Positions 52,801 to 64,000 of a stretch of DNA of 64,000 nucleotides are shown here, piece after piece. Position 1 is the stretch's first letter. Every line of letters starts with the position of its first letter. This stretch comes from Varroa destructor (taxonomy: Eukaryota > Arthropoda > Arachnida > Mesostigmata > Varroidae): the NCBI RefSeq assembly GCF_002443255.2, contig NW_019211456.1:42864986-42928985 (forward strand), written 5' to 3'. The translations under genes and the position numbers were made by a program. Under the pieces are notes generated by a model. It was given only the letters and a program-made list of their open reading frames with translations, did not search any database and was not told the DNA's origin.

Positions 52801-55800
52801 TCCAACGCGTTTCTTTCTGATAATGGAACGATAAATATACTGCTGAATAATATAAACATCAGATAGATGATTAACTTTGCGACTTCTGAGTTAACAAGAA
52901 CAACTTTTGTTACGAATGTTTCTGTTTAGCTCGACAATTCCTGCAGCCGATGTCCTTGCTAGCCCTCATAGCGAGCGAATACGGAAGACAATTTGGTTCG
53001 TCAGTTGTGTACCCCTAATATACCTCACCCTCAATGATCTTAATGGCGTTCTGAATGAATACAATAAACATCCTGTGAGTACTCTTCATTAATAAGGCCC
53101 GTGTCAAGGAATATTGGTATTTAAAAAACCTGTATAATGATCGTTTTTTGACTTTTTTTATTTTGTTTTGCTGATTTTTTAGATGTGGAATCGTAAACAC
53201 ATAGCGTGCAAATATAAAGAATGTTCTTTTATATTTGACCACAAGACCATAGCGTAAAACGGTTACTGAACTACACATTAATCAAACATCCGTTATTGGG
53301 TGAACTATAAGAATGTATACAGGTTGTTTAGAAAACTACCCAATCCTATGGGAGATTCTAAAAACAGCAAGTTAGATATTTAGGCCAGTCAAACCTTAGC
53401 TAATTTCTTCTAATTTAATTACTATAAAAAGTCACAGCCTGTCGACATTTAAACAAATTATTTCACATAGCAGTCCTGATGCCATTGAATGAGATAATGC
53501 TGTTCATTAGAGCCGATCTTATACATCCGGGGCAATCACTCTTGCAAGCTTTGCTATGCAGTTATCTAAGCAAGCTAAGACAAACAGGCAGTGTTTGTAA
53601 GCGAACTGACACTCAAGCATAAGTTAAATATTAAACACATTGTGTCCAGATCCCATCTGTGGTAATGATCATCATAAATAGGTGTCTTTGGTGTGATTTC
53701 AGGTAATTTACACGTATGAGTATCAAACCAATAATACGCTGACTTTTCCTGACGTGACAATATGCAACGTAAATCAGTTTGTGCGAAATCGTTTCTGTGA
53801 CAGATCTGGTCCAGCATGGAGTCAAGTGGACGCCGTCACACCAGCACCCGAACAAACTGCCGGAGATGGCGATGAGAAATCATCAACTAAATGGAGCCCA
53901 TTTTGCGAGCAGAATCAAAGGACTAAAATACTGTGAGTAGTTCGGATGAATATCTCACCAGAACTCGCAGATCTTTTGAGCGGAGAAAACTATCTGTTAG
54001 TCTTTCAATAGGCTTTGATGTTGTGTACGTTAGAAAAAAATTCTTCATGACGTTCCGAGGCTGTGACTACTACAATCATAAAGCGATTGTTAATCGATCA
54101 GCTTGCTACGTGTATTTAGCAACGATATATATAGCACGTTGAACGGCTGAGAACTTTTCTGTTTTTTTGGTGTCTCGTTCTTCGGTACATTGTTTTAAAT
54201 AAGTAGCGTTTGAACGTCCTTAAAAAGCCTGTGCTTTACTATGTGAAGCTAAAGTCAGCCGGGAAATAGTTCGGTCGAAACTAAAGCTTCATAGAGGCTA
54301 GTTTTGTGTAAATGCCTAGGCTTCATTGCACATATGGAGTTTTCAAGATGCATATGTAAAGTTCAAAACTTCTGATAATCGGCACCGTAAAGTCTAAAGC
54401 TGCTAACAATTTTTTTGCAGATGCGAATACCTCTGTGGTTATTCTGAAACGGTTCCGTCTAGCATGACCCGCTCGATGGGTTATTTGACCCAGTGGATTA
54501 AGAAAATGAGTGCCCTTGGAAACTTTACGCAAAACTTGTTATACGACATGGGTCACTCTCTCAAGGATACAATTGATAAGTGCAGGTCGATATTATCTTT
54601 TTCATTTGAATCGTGCTAATTTTTCATAAAATCCAAACCGACGATATACGCTTAGACGATGGCTGCTTGATGCACAATTGTAGATTAAGCTATTTGTACT
54701 TGCTCATTCTGAGGCTATTTCTGACTGGTTAGAATTGAAATCACTCCTGAAACCTTTTCTAAAATATTCTTTCTAGCTATGCGACGAACACCGAGTGTGG
54801 TGAGGGCTCACCTGAGGACTTTTTCAGCCTGGACATCAATGACATTTACGGGCCATGTTTCTGCTTTCATTGCATAGAAACTCAACATCCTGACTACTAT
54901 ATCTATGGGACGTTATCTTCGCCCCTCAGTGGACTTGTCCTCACTCTCAATACAGAACTGGAAGTTAGTTGACAAGCTAGTTCTCTGTTTAACTTTTGCA
55001 AAAGTTTTACATGATTTACTTTATGATCAAAAGTTATGGTAGGAATGTGTGGACTGTTTTTTCAAAAGTTAGCGCTATCTGTAGTCCAATGAAAAAGCCA
55101 CGTGTTTAGAGTACAGCATTAGAAAATAGCTCAGGACCTTATCTTATTAATTTTGCATTGTTCGGGCCATTTAGTTGATGTTTTATTATGGCTTGCTTCC
55201 TAATGAACACATGCAGCCTTAAATGTATACGACGATCTGTACACAGAGATATTCACAATAAATAAGGTTGCCGTATTTTGGGGTAAACAGGAGTACTTTA
55301 ATCATTCACGAGAAGTGGGCTTTGTTGCTATGATCCACGAACACGGTAAAAAGTACTCGCTGGGGTCCGATGCGATATTCGTTCCGCCTGGCTATAGTAC
55401 ATACATAGGCCTCGAGATGTCACAGAGCACCAGTTTGGAGAAGCCCTATGAAAACCCGTGTATTCGCGAATGGCCCGAAATGTTCATGTCGGAGAATTCT
55501 GTTGTCGAGGAAGGTGTGGAGCGCACGTCGTACATGCGGTGAGAACCAAGCAGGTGACTTACGAAGCTATGAATATATTTTAATTGATGACAATGATTTT
55601 TACTTTATTCATTTTAGCCGAATTTTGGGTTAAAAATTATACACTTTCGTTTTACCCAGTCGTAAGCCCATTTTTGTCACGAAGCATACACTCAAAAACC
55701 CTTTTTAGTGAAGAACATATGAAGGATCATGGTTCGCTTTTTGAGCTGAGCTCAATAAGTTAATTTGTGTGTTCGTGTGTTTTGTGGCACCAAACTCAAA

Positions 55801-57079
55801 CTTTAAAATAATTTAGAAGTTCATTCAGATAATCTCCTTCCGATTTTCTAGGGAGGACTGCCTTAACTACTGTTTAGTGTCGTTGATGATTGACAAGTGT
55901 GCCTGTATTCCTAGTGACGTTTCGGTCAAGATCAACAGCCGGAAAGTGGAAGACTTCAAATACTGCTCTGGCTCAAAATTGAAATGCTACAAAAAAATTA
56001 AAGCGCAATACTCTCGTTACAAGCTCGAGGTAATATTCGCTTGCGGACTTGTTAGTTAGAAATGGTACATTCTCGAATACCTTCTTTAGACTAAACACTA
56101 AATCGGCTTCGGTGGCAAACAATATAAACATCCTGGTTTAGCTATTTTTAAAAGCTTATTAAGTACGTAGTTAACATGTTGCGTGAATTCTCCATGTTCA
56201 CATTTCATACAGTTACGTCTGCCTGCCTGTTACGGTCTTTCAGGAAAGGTGCGGCTGTCTACAAGAGTGCGTCCTAAAATTCTATCGGACGGATGTGTCA
56301 ATTGCTAATTTCATTCCAAATGCAACTTCTGTTGAGTATAAAGAAGGCGGTCTCGAACACCGAATGGCACAAGGTATAATACAATATATATTGATATTTT
56401 CTGCAAACCCAATATTCTTAATGAATCAGTGCGTTGAACGAATTAGCAACTTGGGTGAAAAATTCCCATTGTTTTTTTAGCCACTTTATAATAGTTTTAA
56501 ACCTACTGAACACGCCGTAGTCAAAGTAGCGTTCTTTACTTGTTACGGCTCTCGTCCATTTTTTGCTGGCTGATGTATCCTAAGATGGAAAAATTTTTCC
56601 ACTTTAAAAGCGGCCCGTTTTCGGACTTTGGCCTCTGTCCTGAAGTGTTTGCTTTCTTGGCCACGATGCATTAACCGAAACAAGTAGTAGCTGCCTGGGC
56701 TATATTTAGGCTGGAACAGGGTTGCCTGCTGTGAATCTATTAGCGCTCGCCAGAGCAGTGTGCGGTGTAGCCTTGTCGTGCAGCAGTATCACTTTGCGTC
56801 ACTCTTTGCTAGTCCAAGGCCCTTTTTAATTACTGCTTCTAATGACAACAACCTTATGAAAATAACGTGACCCATGGCTTGCAGTCAAATTATCATTTTT
56901 GGGAATTCTAGTTCCTCTTGGAACCAATCCGATGTGGACGTCACATGTCGGCTCCAACGGAAACCTTTTTACCCAGCCTGAACTGAATCAGATGCTATGC
57001 AAGCAAGTGACAAAAGAGTGAAAAACATGGCTAAACTGCGTATTTTTTATGAGCAGGATCGACGCTGATCATCAAGTTC

Positions 57080-57118
<39 letters not shown>

Positions 57119-57797
57119 GACTTAGTTATGTTGAAGAATACAATTACATTCAATCTGATAAAAGACTGTGAAGTAAAAAGCTTGTATCAGCCTTAGTTAA
57201 TAATTTTCTAATTTAATTTTTTTATTTAGTTTATTTATATATGTAGTTTTATACTACTGAATGATTTTGCAAGAGGTATGTGGTTTGGTTAAGTATATAT
57301 ATGAATATATATCGGTAAGAAAAGCAATTTGGTGAGTCGTGAAGAGTGACGTTGAGCAGCGATTATTTAGGGGCTTCTGCCGGTTCCTAGTTTCCACCTA
57401 TATGCGTATATGACCTCCCTACAGACGTAAAAATTAATGGAGAATTTTTGTAGATTCTCAAATGACCTCCACTCTTTGTACATATCGTACTTTGAAAACA
57501 TTCTTAGCGATTTTTTAGAGAGACGAAAGGTCCGATTGTAGTTGTTTTCTTCTATTGAGTTAGTTACACTTTACAATTTCAGCCCGACTCGTTGTCCATT
57601 TCCATTCGTTCACCTATGAGCATGTTCGAGCAATGCCCAAATATACGTCGGTGCGCGTTCTGGGCACGATCGGCGCCATTAATGGAATGTACATGGGAAT
57701 ATCGTTTTTCGTCATTTATCAGGCAAGTAGGATCGTCTTTCGAGCGGTACCGCTTTACCTTTTTCGCACGCCCTGCTTTCAGTATATCTTCAGATAG
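49819..57797 (+). CDS. DEG/ENaC (pickpocket-like) cation channel
   Basis: Amiloride-type sodium channel subunit, two transmembrane helices with a large Cys-rich ectodomain, forming trimers in the plasma membrane. Ten exons join in phase: 49819-49851, 52595-52662, 52930-53074, 53703-53932, 54421-54585, 54777-54963, 55291-55538, 55852-56029, 56244-56373, 57583-57797 (532 aa). TM1 is about 55-72 (after RIRKTIWF). It is followed by FPDVTICNVNQF, the post-TM1 hallmark; YGPCFCF; GFVAMIHEHG; VPPGYSTYIGLE; the Cys-rich blocks DCLNYC, CACIP and CGCLQEC; then TM2 (about 485-507) with the Gly-Ile-Ser selectivity filter at 500-502. The TM2 exon is correct only in the phase-1 frame. The HG motif before TM1 is replaced by IPAA, which may alter gating. 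The first two exons rest on phase and splice sites. A mariner relic sits in the last intron. A GC-donor-like CAG|GCAAGT at 57720 could allow an alternative tail. Confidence 0.88.
50289..50370 (-). mobile_element. Retroposed 62-bp insert with target-site duplication
   Basis: The 10-bp sequence AAAACTCCGT occurs at 50289-50298 and again at 50361-50370. Between them lie T17 and 45 bp of GC-rich unique sequence. On the minus strand this is a short sequence followed by a poly(A) tail, flanked by direct repeats, the signature of LINE-mediated retroposition of a truncated transcript. The parent transcript is not recognised. It sits in the first intron of the channel gene. Confidence 0.7.
52370..52460 (+). 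repeat. Possible degenerate tRNA-derived element
   Basis: A GC-rich island in AT-rich intron DNA contains GTGGGAGACCTGGCTCAAGTCTC (52410-52432), similar to the variable-loop and B-box portion of a tRNA, with an A-box-like TAGTGATGGCG at 52375-52385. The stems do not pair well, so this is at best an old SINE or tRNA relic. Confidence 0.3.
56545..57050 (-). mobile_element. Decayed mariner-family transposase relic, inside the channel's last intron
   Basis: Read on the minus strand, VILLHDKATPHTA (around 56793-56755) matches the catalytic LHDN..PHTA block of mariner transposases. Downstream comes YSPGSYYLFRLMHRG and KHFRTEAKVRKRAAF, matching PYSPDLAPSDYHLF and the C-terminal helix region, ending in a stop near 56545. 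The PDLAPS stretch is collapsed, and stops interrupt the N-terminal side. Its orientation is opposite to the host gene. It is a separate copy from the relic at the window start. Confidence 0.7.
57082..57115. repeat. (AT)n microsatellite
   Basis: About 33 bp of uninterrupted alternating AT next to the mariner relic. Confidence 0.95.
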
Positions 57798-57989
57798 TAT
57801 TAATTAATACGTAGAGACGCACGGAAGTCCATCGTTTATATTTTTTAGGCTAGCTCGAGTGGAAGAGCTTCAAAATACGCTGTACTCTAACAGGAGCGTG
57901 TTGCAAATGAATGAAGTAATCATCGATGACGGTGTAGCAGAACTTAAGTTTTTCGAGCACCCCACATGCGTTGCCCAGAGTGATAATTT

Positions 57990-58650
57990 CAGTCGCCTTC
58001 TAGTCCGTGTGATAATTATCGACCTGTGCAATCAAATCCAGAAGCGCCACGCGCTAGTGAATCTTCTCCTATATGCGGACGACTTTGCTCTGTATGCCAC
58101 TAACCGATATCATATCCAACGAGCCTTGGCTACCTTCAAGTGCTATGTTACTAATCTGCGGCTGGATATTAATTTACGAAAGACCGAGGCAAGGAAGGAA
58201 TTTATGCAGAGAACACTCGTTTGCCGTTTGAACGAGGTGGCAAAAACTAAATTCAGCATTTGAATTCTTTCATTCATTTAGAAATTACGCTAACGTCTAG
58301 CGAACGTTCTTCCAGCAAGCCCATCTCTCAGGGTACGTAGAAGGCTCTGCTGGTAGACATAATGATTAATAATCCGAACAGACTTTCATCTAAAACAACA
58401 TTAGTCCTCTTCGATATGAGAGTAGCCCCTGTTTTGTCGTAAGTATTAGATCTAGGACGAAATTACCTTCCTGCCGATCAACTTCGCACGAGTTTGACTT
58501 AATCGAGTAAAACTAGACTTCTTCAAGCATGTCCTGGGTCTTCATATTTTAACCATAAACAGACTAATCTGCCTGCTCTGTAACACGCCATTAATCGGTT
58601 TGACTTGAAAGGAACAGAAGCACACTGTCAGTACATGAGCGCCTATTGCT
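57990..58650 (+). mobile_element. Non-LTR retrotransposon (LINE) reverse-transcriptase relic
   Basis: The frame at 57859-58263 contains LLLYADDFALYATN with the YADD catalytic box at 58071-58082. It is followed by a palm/thumb-like segment with LRLDINLRKTE, the usual spacing in LINE reverse transcriptases. After a stop, another frame at about 58490-58600 gives VKLDFFKHVLGLH followed by Leu-rich text, like the region C-terminal to the RT domain where FLK-x-iLG occurs. Stops and frameshifts make it a pseudogene. The clade is not resolved. It lies 200-850 bp beyond the stop of the channel gene. Confidence 0.6.
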
Positions 58651-61068
58651 CGAAAAGGAGTTATATCGACCCTTAATCGTGATGGTAACGCAGATAGTGC
58701 TTGTACTCAGCCTTATGCAAAGATGGTATCAATCCTATTGGGAAACGACGATGGACTTTTCAACTTGCTGTAAGTGATGGAGTCCCTAGTTGGCCAACTG
58801 CAACTATAACATGATGATAAACAAGATATAATTAATAGTAACCAGGCTGCCTGTTCTATTTCAATCTTATTGGGAAATGAAGATAGAACTTTTCAAACAC
58901 CAGACTTTTTTTTAGGTTGGGCCAATGAGTTATGTCACTTGGAAGGACATCAGTGAAACCAACTGATATTCTTAACTCAAAACATGGTTAGCGGATTTCA
59001 TCACATTATCTGCCGGATGAGCGACGTTAGCGACAGTGCGGAGAGAGAGTGAACTTTATGTTTCATTTGACGCCATGCAAAATTGTTTCGATATTTTACC
59101 CCTATGGTTATGGTTGTATTTTGCCTTCCGCGCATTATGTGTGCAATAACTATATCGAAAACATTATATGTTTATTCACATATGTGAATAGACATTTGAT
59201 ATATACGATATGGTTGTTAGACTTACGGATAATGCACCCTTTAAGCCAAATCCTGCGAGGTACGTCGATCCTCATGAAACGGAGGCAGGGTCGGAGGTTT
59301 TTCAGATATCATGATACATCTATGGGAAATGCGTGCGACAGAATGAGCTTTCTAGTTTTATGCTTTCCACATTGAAGTCTGAGTACAGCAATGCTTACTA
59401 ATACCAGCTGGATCGTCATGAATGACTATTTACAACAATGGTTTTAAAGATCCTGGCGAATTTTACTTTCCCACTATTGCAACAGACTGATCTGTTAACA
59501 TTTACACATAACACTTTTGTTGAAGATGAAATAGAAATTGAAAATTGATCTTTTCGTGTATTTTAAGATAGGACTTATTAAACTTACTACATTCTATGTT
59601 CGTTTTCTTTTTTTTTTTTGCTTGCTTTCACGGTTAGACGCTGGATATCCTTATATTCAGCACGTATGACTACTTGCAAAAACAACGTCAACCCCAGATC
59701 GAATACTCTAAAACAAACTCTACCGCAATCCAAGTTCTCAGCGCCGAGCTGTGCAGTCCAAGGAACAAGGTCAACTCTCTGCAGTCGCATGCCCGGCCGA
59801 TCATAACCGGGCGTAAAATACTATCCAGAACTTAGCTAAATATACCTACTACCTGAACAAACTAAAAATACTACCTAAACAGAGGTAAACGAAGTTGGAG
59901 AAAAAGAAGAACTAGTGAATGGCAAGCGCATCGTCACATTGTGAAAATATAAGGAGACGTGATTTGGCACCCCTTATTGTCTTATCGTTGCTTGATACTC
60001 ATAAGATATTTTAAAATGTGTCGGTTAAAATGTACCGTTGGTTGCGGGGAAATGGTAAACTACTGCTTATCTGTTTAATGTTAGATCGAGACTGCTATGT
60101 GTGGTATTTTTTGACTTTTTTTTTTTTGACTGCATGTTAGGTTAAGCGAAATTCTACAATATTAGAAAGTCTGTTGCACACTACGATGATGTTTCTTTCA
60201 GTATAATTTATTGGGATCCGTATGATGTAGGAATACTGAAATTAAAGTTCTGATTTATGAGATTCGTCAGTTAATTAATGAGCGAGGCTTCGTTTTTATG
60301 ATTAAATGTATCACTGAATTATCAGCTTCTTTGGCAACGTTCAACTTTATCTTCTAAAATAGGGTCGAGACGTCAATCATCGAAATAGCTGCTAATAGAA
60401 CGTATGGTTTTCAATCATCTACCAGACAGCTTGCGAATTTCTTACAGTAAAATCCAACTTTGTCAGATTGAAATAGTTTATAAATTATACATCGACCTAA
60501 ATTAGCCAAAATTGACAAATAAGTCTTTTGAGGGGGGGCTTTCCAGCCCGATCGAGAAATATTTCCGCGAGCCGTTAGGGCAATGTGGGACATTATGATT
60601 CAACCAAATCATTTTTTGATTCGGTTCAACGGAAAAACAAAGGGCTTTTTCATATTAATTAAGCTACTCACACTTATTAATATCCATAACATTCTATAAT
60701 AACTATTTCACCGGGTATGAAGCGTTCAGAATAGAATATGTCCTGCACAGTCCATCGAACATACGAGGCAGTGTTTCCACTCCTTGAATATCTTGAACGA
60801 CCAGGTCGTTTAACGTTATCACACGATGTTTTGTGTTTGTAATTCAAGTAGAAACAGCGCTTTTATCTCCAGTGAAAACAGGGTATAAGAAAGAGTTTTT
60901 TAAAAGGACTTGATAAGGTAGGTTTGCTGCCTGTTTGCTTTTCTATCTTTGCCATAGAATACAAACAATTTGTGTCCGCTTGTCGACCCATTCTCAGTGG
61001 ATTAGGGTTTCTGTTAAATTTTTTCACCGCATTTTTTCATTGTCAAATATCCTAGAACGTCCAGGTTG
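58651..61068. other. Intergenic DNA
   Basis: No supported exon. It holds poly(T) runs near 59607 and 60115 and short frames without family resemblance (59049-59375, 59618-59806 and, minus, 60593-60411). Confidence 0.4.
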
Positions 61069-61250
61069 TCAGTCATCATTCAGAGGGAAACATGCTTCAT
61101 GTAATTCAATAAAATATTTTTGATAGTTGTAATATATATACAGAGTTGCCGGAGAAGCAATAATTTGCATTTGGAACACGAACAGAACGGAGTGTCTTAA
61201 GCGGCGCTTTTCTATGTCCATCTCGTTGCCACTAGGTATCAAAAACACAG
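61069..61250 (-). mobile_element. Probable N-terminal fragment of a mariner transposase
   Basis: The minus frame beginning at the ATG near 61224 reads MDIEKRRLRHSVLFVFQM, then an Ala/Tyr-bearing helix and FPLNDD. This matches the layout of the mariner N-terminal helix-turn-helix (EKxxIRHxLLfeF ... FSLED), with the internal WF block lost. No catalytic part was found adjacent. Support is a short resemblance only. Confidence 0.4.
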
Positions 61251-63917
61251 AACATAAACAAAACCTGAATAAGAAAACGATCAACTCTTAAACCAGACTG
61301 TGCACTTCTTATTTAACGATTTGGTTTATATTAAAAAGTCATATTATTGTTTCGATTAAAAACAGAAACCATTAGACTAAAAATTCTGAGCTTTCACATC
61401 AGGCCCTGTCGGTGAACGTCGCTTCAGGACACTGGTACCTAACGCGAAATGAAACGTGCTAATGGCCTGCGTAGAACTGGTCGCTTTAAGTGACTGAACC
61501 CACGCAAAGACGCGCTCTAAAACACACACAAAATTGAAACCACCGCGAACAAATACATCCAATAGGCCTCGGTCCGCGCTTATTTCGTTGTTAAATTAAT
61601 CTTATTATATTTGTGTAGAGGTAAAATAAACCTATTAATAACCTAATAGTTTTTTGCTACAGTGTAGTTTGTTTGTATAGTGTGTTATACAACATAAGTT
61701 GACAGTATTTGGCGACGAAATACAATTTTCACACTGGTGATATGTTGGCGCGAGCAATCCCGGTGGCTAGTTAGGGTGCATGTGACCAGCGTTGTGACGG
61801 TGGTTCTTTACAAACGTGAAAAATGAGACAGAAGTTTTAGCATCGGCTTAGTAGCAAACAAGTTAACATTACACGTTATGGGAAAAACAAAACTGTTTCT
61901 CAAGGGGCAAGCGAATTTGGCTAAACGAGACGATCTTGCGCGTGGTCTTTTCCCTCTGAAACTCTAACGGCTAACTAGGAGTCGATTGACCCGCTTAAGG
62001 GGTCACTTTCAGTCCAGTAAACCAACAGACAGAGAGAAGGCTTCAGTTCAGGACAGGACGGACCCGTGGGCTTCGCCTCGCCCCCCCCCCCCCCCCGCTC
62101 CTTACGCTGCTTGATTGATTCGATTCACTTTGCTATGACCATTCGGATTTTCGGTAAACAATATCTTTCCCGCATAGAATATCATGTTAGGTTTCCACCC
62201 TCCCAACGGCATATTCAATTTGGAAACCAAAATTTACGTACAACAACAAAGGTTGTATTCAATTCAGTTCATCGAAAACTTTCGATTGTTATTATGATAC
62301 CTGCCCACATAAATTTCCATGCAAAATACAATAATCCAAGTGTCACATAAGCAGAACAGTTAATACTGCATAAAGTTGTTTTTGCCTTTGTCATGCCAAA
62401 AAAACGTTTTTAGTTGAAGAGAATGTCTTAACTTATCGAGTTTTGTCGATTGGCCTCAGAAGACTAATGCTTTGCAGAAAAATATGTTTTTAATATATCC
62501 CTGTTTGTCTCTCAAATCTATTAGAGAAAAAATCCATTACCGTTAAAATATACGCTATTCCTACTTTTATTCACTTGAAAAACCGTTTGAAATCCGTTTG
62601 GGATAGATTTTGGTCTCATTGTCACATGAAGAAAATACACATTACGTTTGGTTCTTCGCCATCTTTACTTCACCGTATTCATAGCAGATATAGGAATATA
62701 CGTTGCATTCTACTCAGCTTGTAGAGACCTATCGGTTGACAGCAAGAAATATCCTTGCTACATAAACCTCATTCGACCGCCATTTTGCCAGGAAGACTTT
62801 CTAATTTTCCATAGGCATACTATATGTATTCCAAACAAAAAACCTAAGAGTGAGTTCGAGCGAATTTCATCATCGTATAGATACCACCAGCGAAGGAAAT
62901 TTAATTTATGTTACACTTTGCTAAACATACGCTGTATTTCGATTGTAAACCTAAATCTTTATGATTATTCCAATTCGAAATCCTACAATACTGATTCAGT
63001 AATTCTATTGCATAATGTTACACTAGTTCTATCAGTCTAGCAGGATTTAATCAGTCTAATGGCAACACTTATCAGTCACCACCAACAGTCCTGCTACCGC
63101 CCTTCAGCTAGCCCATAAAGCCGTCCTAATATTTGATTCGCTGTGGCCTATCCCAGACCTCAATCTACATAAACACCTGATTGCAGTTTCCCTGTCATAT
63201 TCTACTCGAACAGAACTAACAGAGTGATTGTATTTCCTTTGTGTAATGAGTTCATTAGATAAAATTAGTTAAGCCGTACACGTGGCTTCAGTCCACCACC
63301 TTAACTGACCTCAGCCCCAGTGCCCTTTTTACAGATATTCTCGTTCTCCAATTAGATCAGTGCTATCACCTCAATATCGTGCTACATTTATGCTATTTTT
63401 CCATGTCAATTAGTTTCATAATCTATGATCTTTCGGTATTAGTTCAATTTAAACCATATAGTTCGAACTAGTTATTAACCATTTCGCAGATCAACGAGAG
63501 CTACAATATGCCTTCTTCTAGGGGAAAAAAAAACTTCATCTGAACAAGTGTTCCTGCACCTAGAAAATGAACTGAGATCGTTCTTCTATCATCAGCTACG
63601 ATAACTATTTGGATTAATTACGTCTCCTAAATTTTCGGTGATTATTGAGCTACTCGTCAAAAAGGGCCCATTTGTTCTAATTAACATTACGCCTTAAATG
63701 TAAAAGCAAATTTTACTCTTTAGGGAAAAAAATATTCATTCGTACTATGTTTCGCACAGATATTTGCGCGCTTGAGACAATTCCAAACAAATTGATCCAA
63801 TGGGTGCACTCTACACGTGTTTTGCTTTAAGCAAGCTCCCTTCCTAAGATTTTTGGCAGTGTAGAATATATATATATATGAGAGGCTCGTAACTATTACT
63901 TCATTGTGGTTCACTTC
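61251..63917. other. Intergenic DNA with a GC-richer island
   Basis: A CpG-containing patch at 61380-61580 and another at 61730-62110 stand out from AT-rich surroundings. The latter ends in a 16-C run and could be the promoter or leader of the gene whose exon appears at 63919, but no TATA or initiator is certain. The open frame 62648-63040 shows no family resemblance. Confidence 0.35.
62081..62096. repeat. Poly(C)16 run
   Basis: Sixteen consecutive C on the plus strand, rare in this AT-rich window and prone to sequencing-length error. Confidence 0.95.
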
Positions 63918-63918
63918 A

Positions 63919-64000
63919 GGCACAACGCCACCTTGCATGATTTTATGGATGATGCGATTTTGATACAGGGAGTTGAGGCTAAAATATTCGGCGAACCTTT
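63919..64000 (+). CDS. Possible internal exon, truncated by the window end (DEG/ENaC-like?)
   Basis: After a good acceptor (GGTTCACTTCAG) one frame, phase 2, stays open to the window edge and reads HNATLHDFMDDAILIQGVEA, then KIFGEP. The T-L-H element ahead of a segment that should lead into TM1 resembles the pre-TM1 region of DEG/ENaC subunits (TLHG...). The intron phase is the same as in the neighbouring channel's corresponding exon. It could be a tandem paralogue, but the evidence is short and the conserved Gly and Trp are not seen. Confidence 0.25.

Noticed and set aside
57592..57807. 71-codon frame over the last exon of the channel
   Set aside because: It is out of phase with the preceding exon; the in-phase frame encodes TM2 with the GIS filter, so this one is a shadow.
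59049..59375. 108-codon plus-strand frame
   Set aside because: No recognised motif and no splice context; composition typical of AT-rich noncoding DNA.
62648..63040. 130-codon plus-strand frame
   Set aside because: No ATG-supported start in good context, AT-driven composition and no family resemblance; not enough to call a gene.
1..64000. CRISPR arrays, bacterial operons, rRNA genes or intact tRNAs
   Set aside because: None seen: no regularly spaced repeats, no Shine-Dalgarno-led gene runs, and the two tRNA-like sites do not fold as complete tRNAs by eye.

Overview
This is a window of nuclear DNA from an animal, most likely an arthropod and perhaps a chelicerate such as a mite. It is AT-rich, and its genes have GT-AG introns, mostly short (about 70 to 1,500 bp) but with 5' introns of several kb. 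Five genes are recognised with high confidence from metazoan families: ATP synthase epsilon, glomulin, the INO80 ATPase, the mitochondrial dicarboxylate carrier, and the GIY-YIG nuclease ANKLE1. A sixth is a degenerin/epithelial sodium channel (DEG/ENaC, pickpocket-like), an animal-only family. The arthropod guess rests on the insect-like C-terminal half of the ATP synthase epsilon subunit and the insect-like carrier sequence; the species cannot be fixed from the DNA alone.

Layout. 1-650: decayed mariner transposase. 3.1-5.0 kb (minus): ATP5F1E, head to head with glomulin (plus, 5.25-7.78 kb), sharing a promoter gap of about 240 bp. 8.5 kb: 100-N assembly gap. 10.15-11.45 kb: CpG-rich promoter and leader, then INO80 (plus) to 23.18 kb, including a 5.3 kb first intron. 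24.15-24.84 kb: a candidate 38-residue membrane micropeptide and three well-spliced exons of an unrecognised gene. 25.7-26.7 kb: a second GC-rich leader-like region, possibly the 5' end of SLC25A10, whose certain exons lie at 34.4-37.3 kb. 40.56-48.33 kb (minus): ANKLE1, eleven coding exons with ankyrin repeats, two LEM domains and a GIY-YIG nuclease domain. 49.8-57.8 kb (plus): a ten-exon DEG/ENaC channel. 58-64 kb: LINE and mariner relics, and possibly the first exon of a second channel-like gene cut by the window end.

Several exons were recovered only by joining splice sites in matching phase, because their reading frame is not the longest open frame locally: ATP5F1E exon 1, the last ANKLE1 exon, the 65-bp ANKLE1 exon, the channel's TM2 exon and its two N-terminal exons. 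The genes are not an operon and have unrelated jobs: ATP synthesis, cullin-ligase inhibition, chromatin remodelling, dicarboxylate/phosphate exchange, DNA-bridge cleavage and cation conductance.
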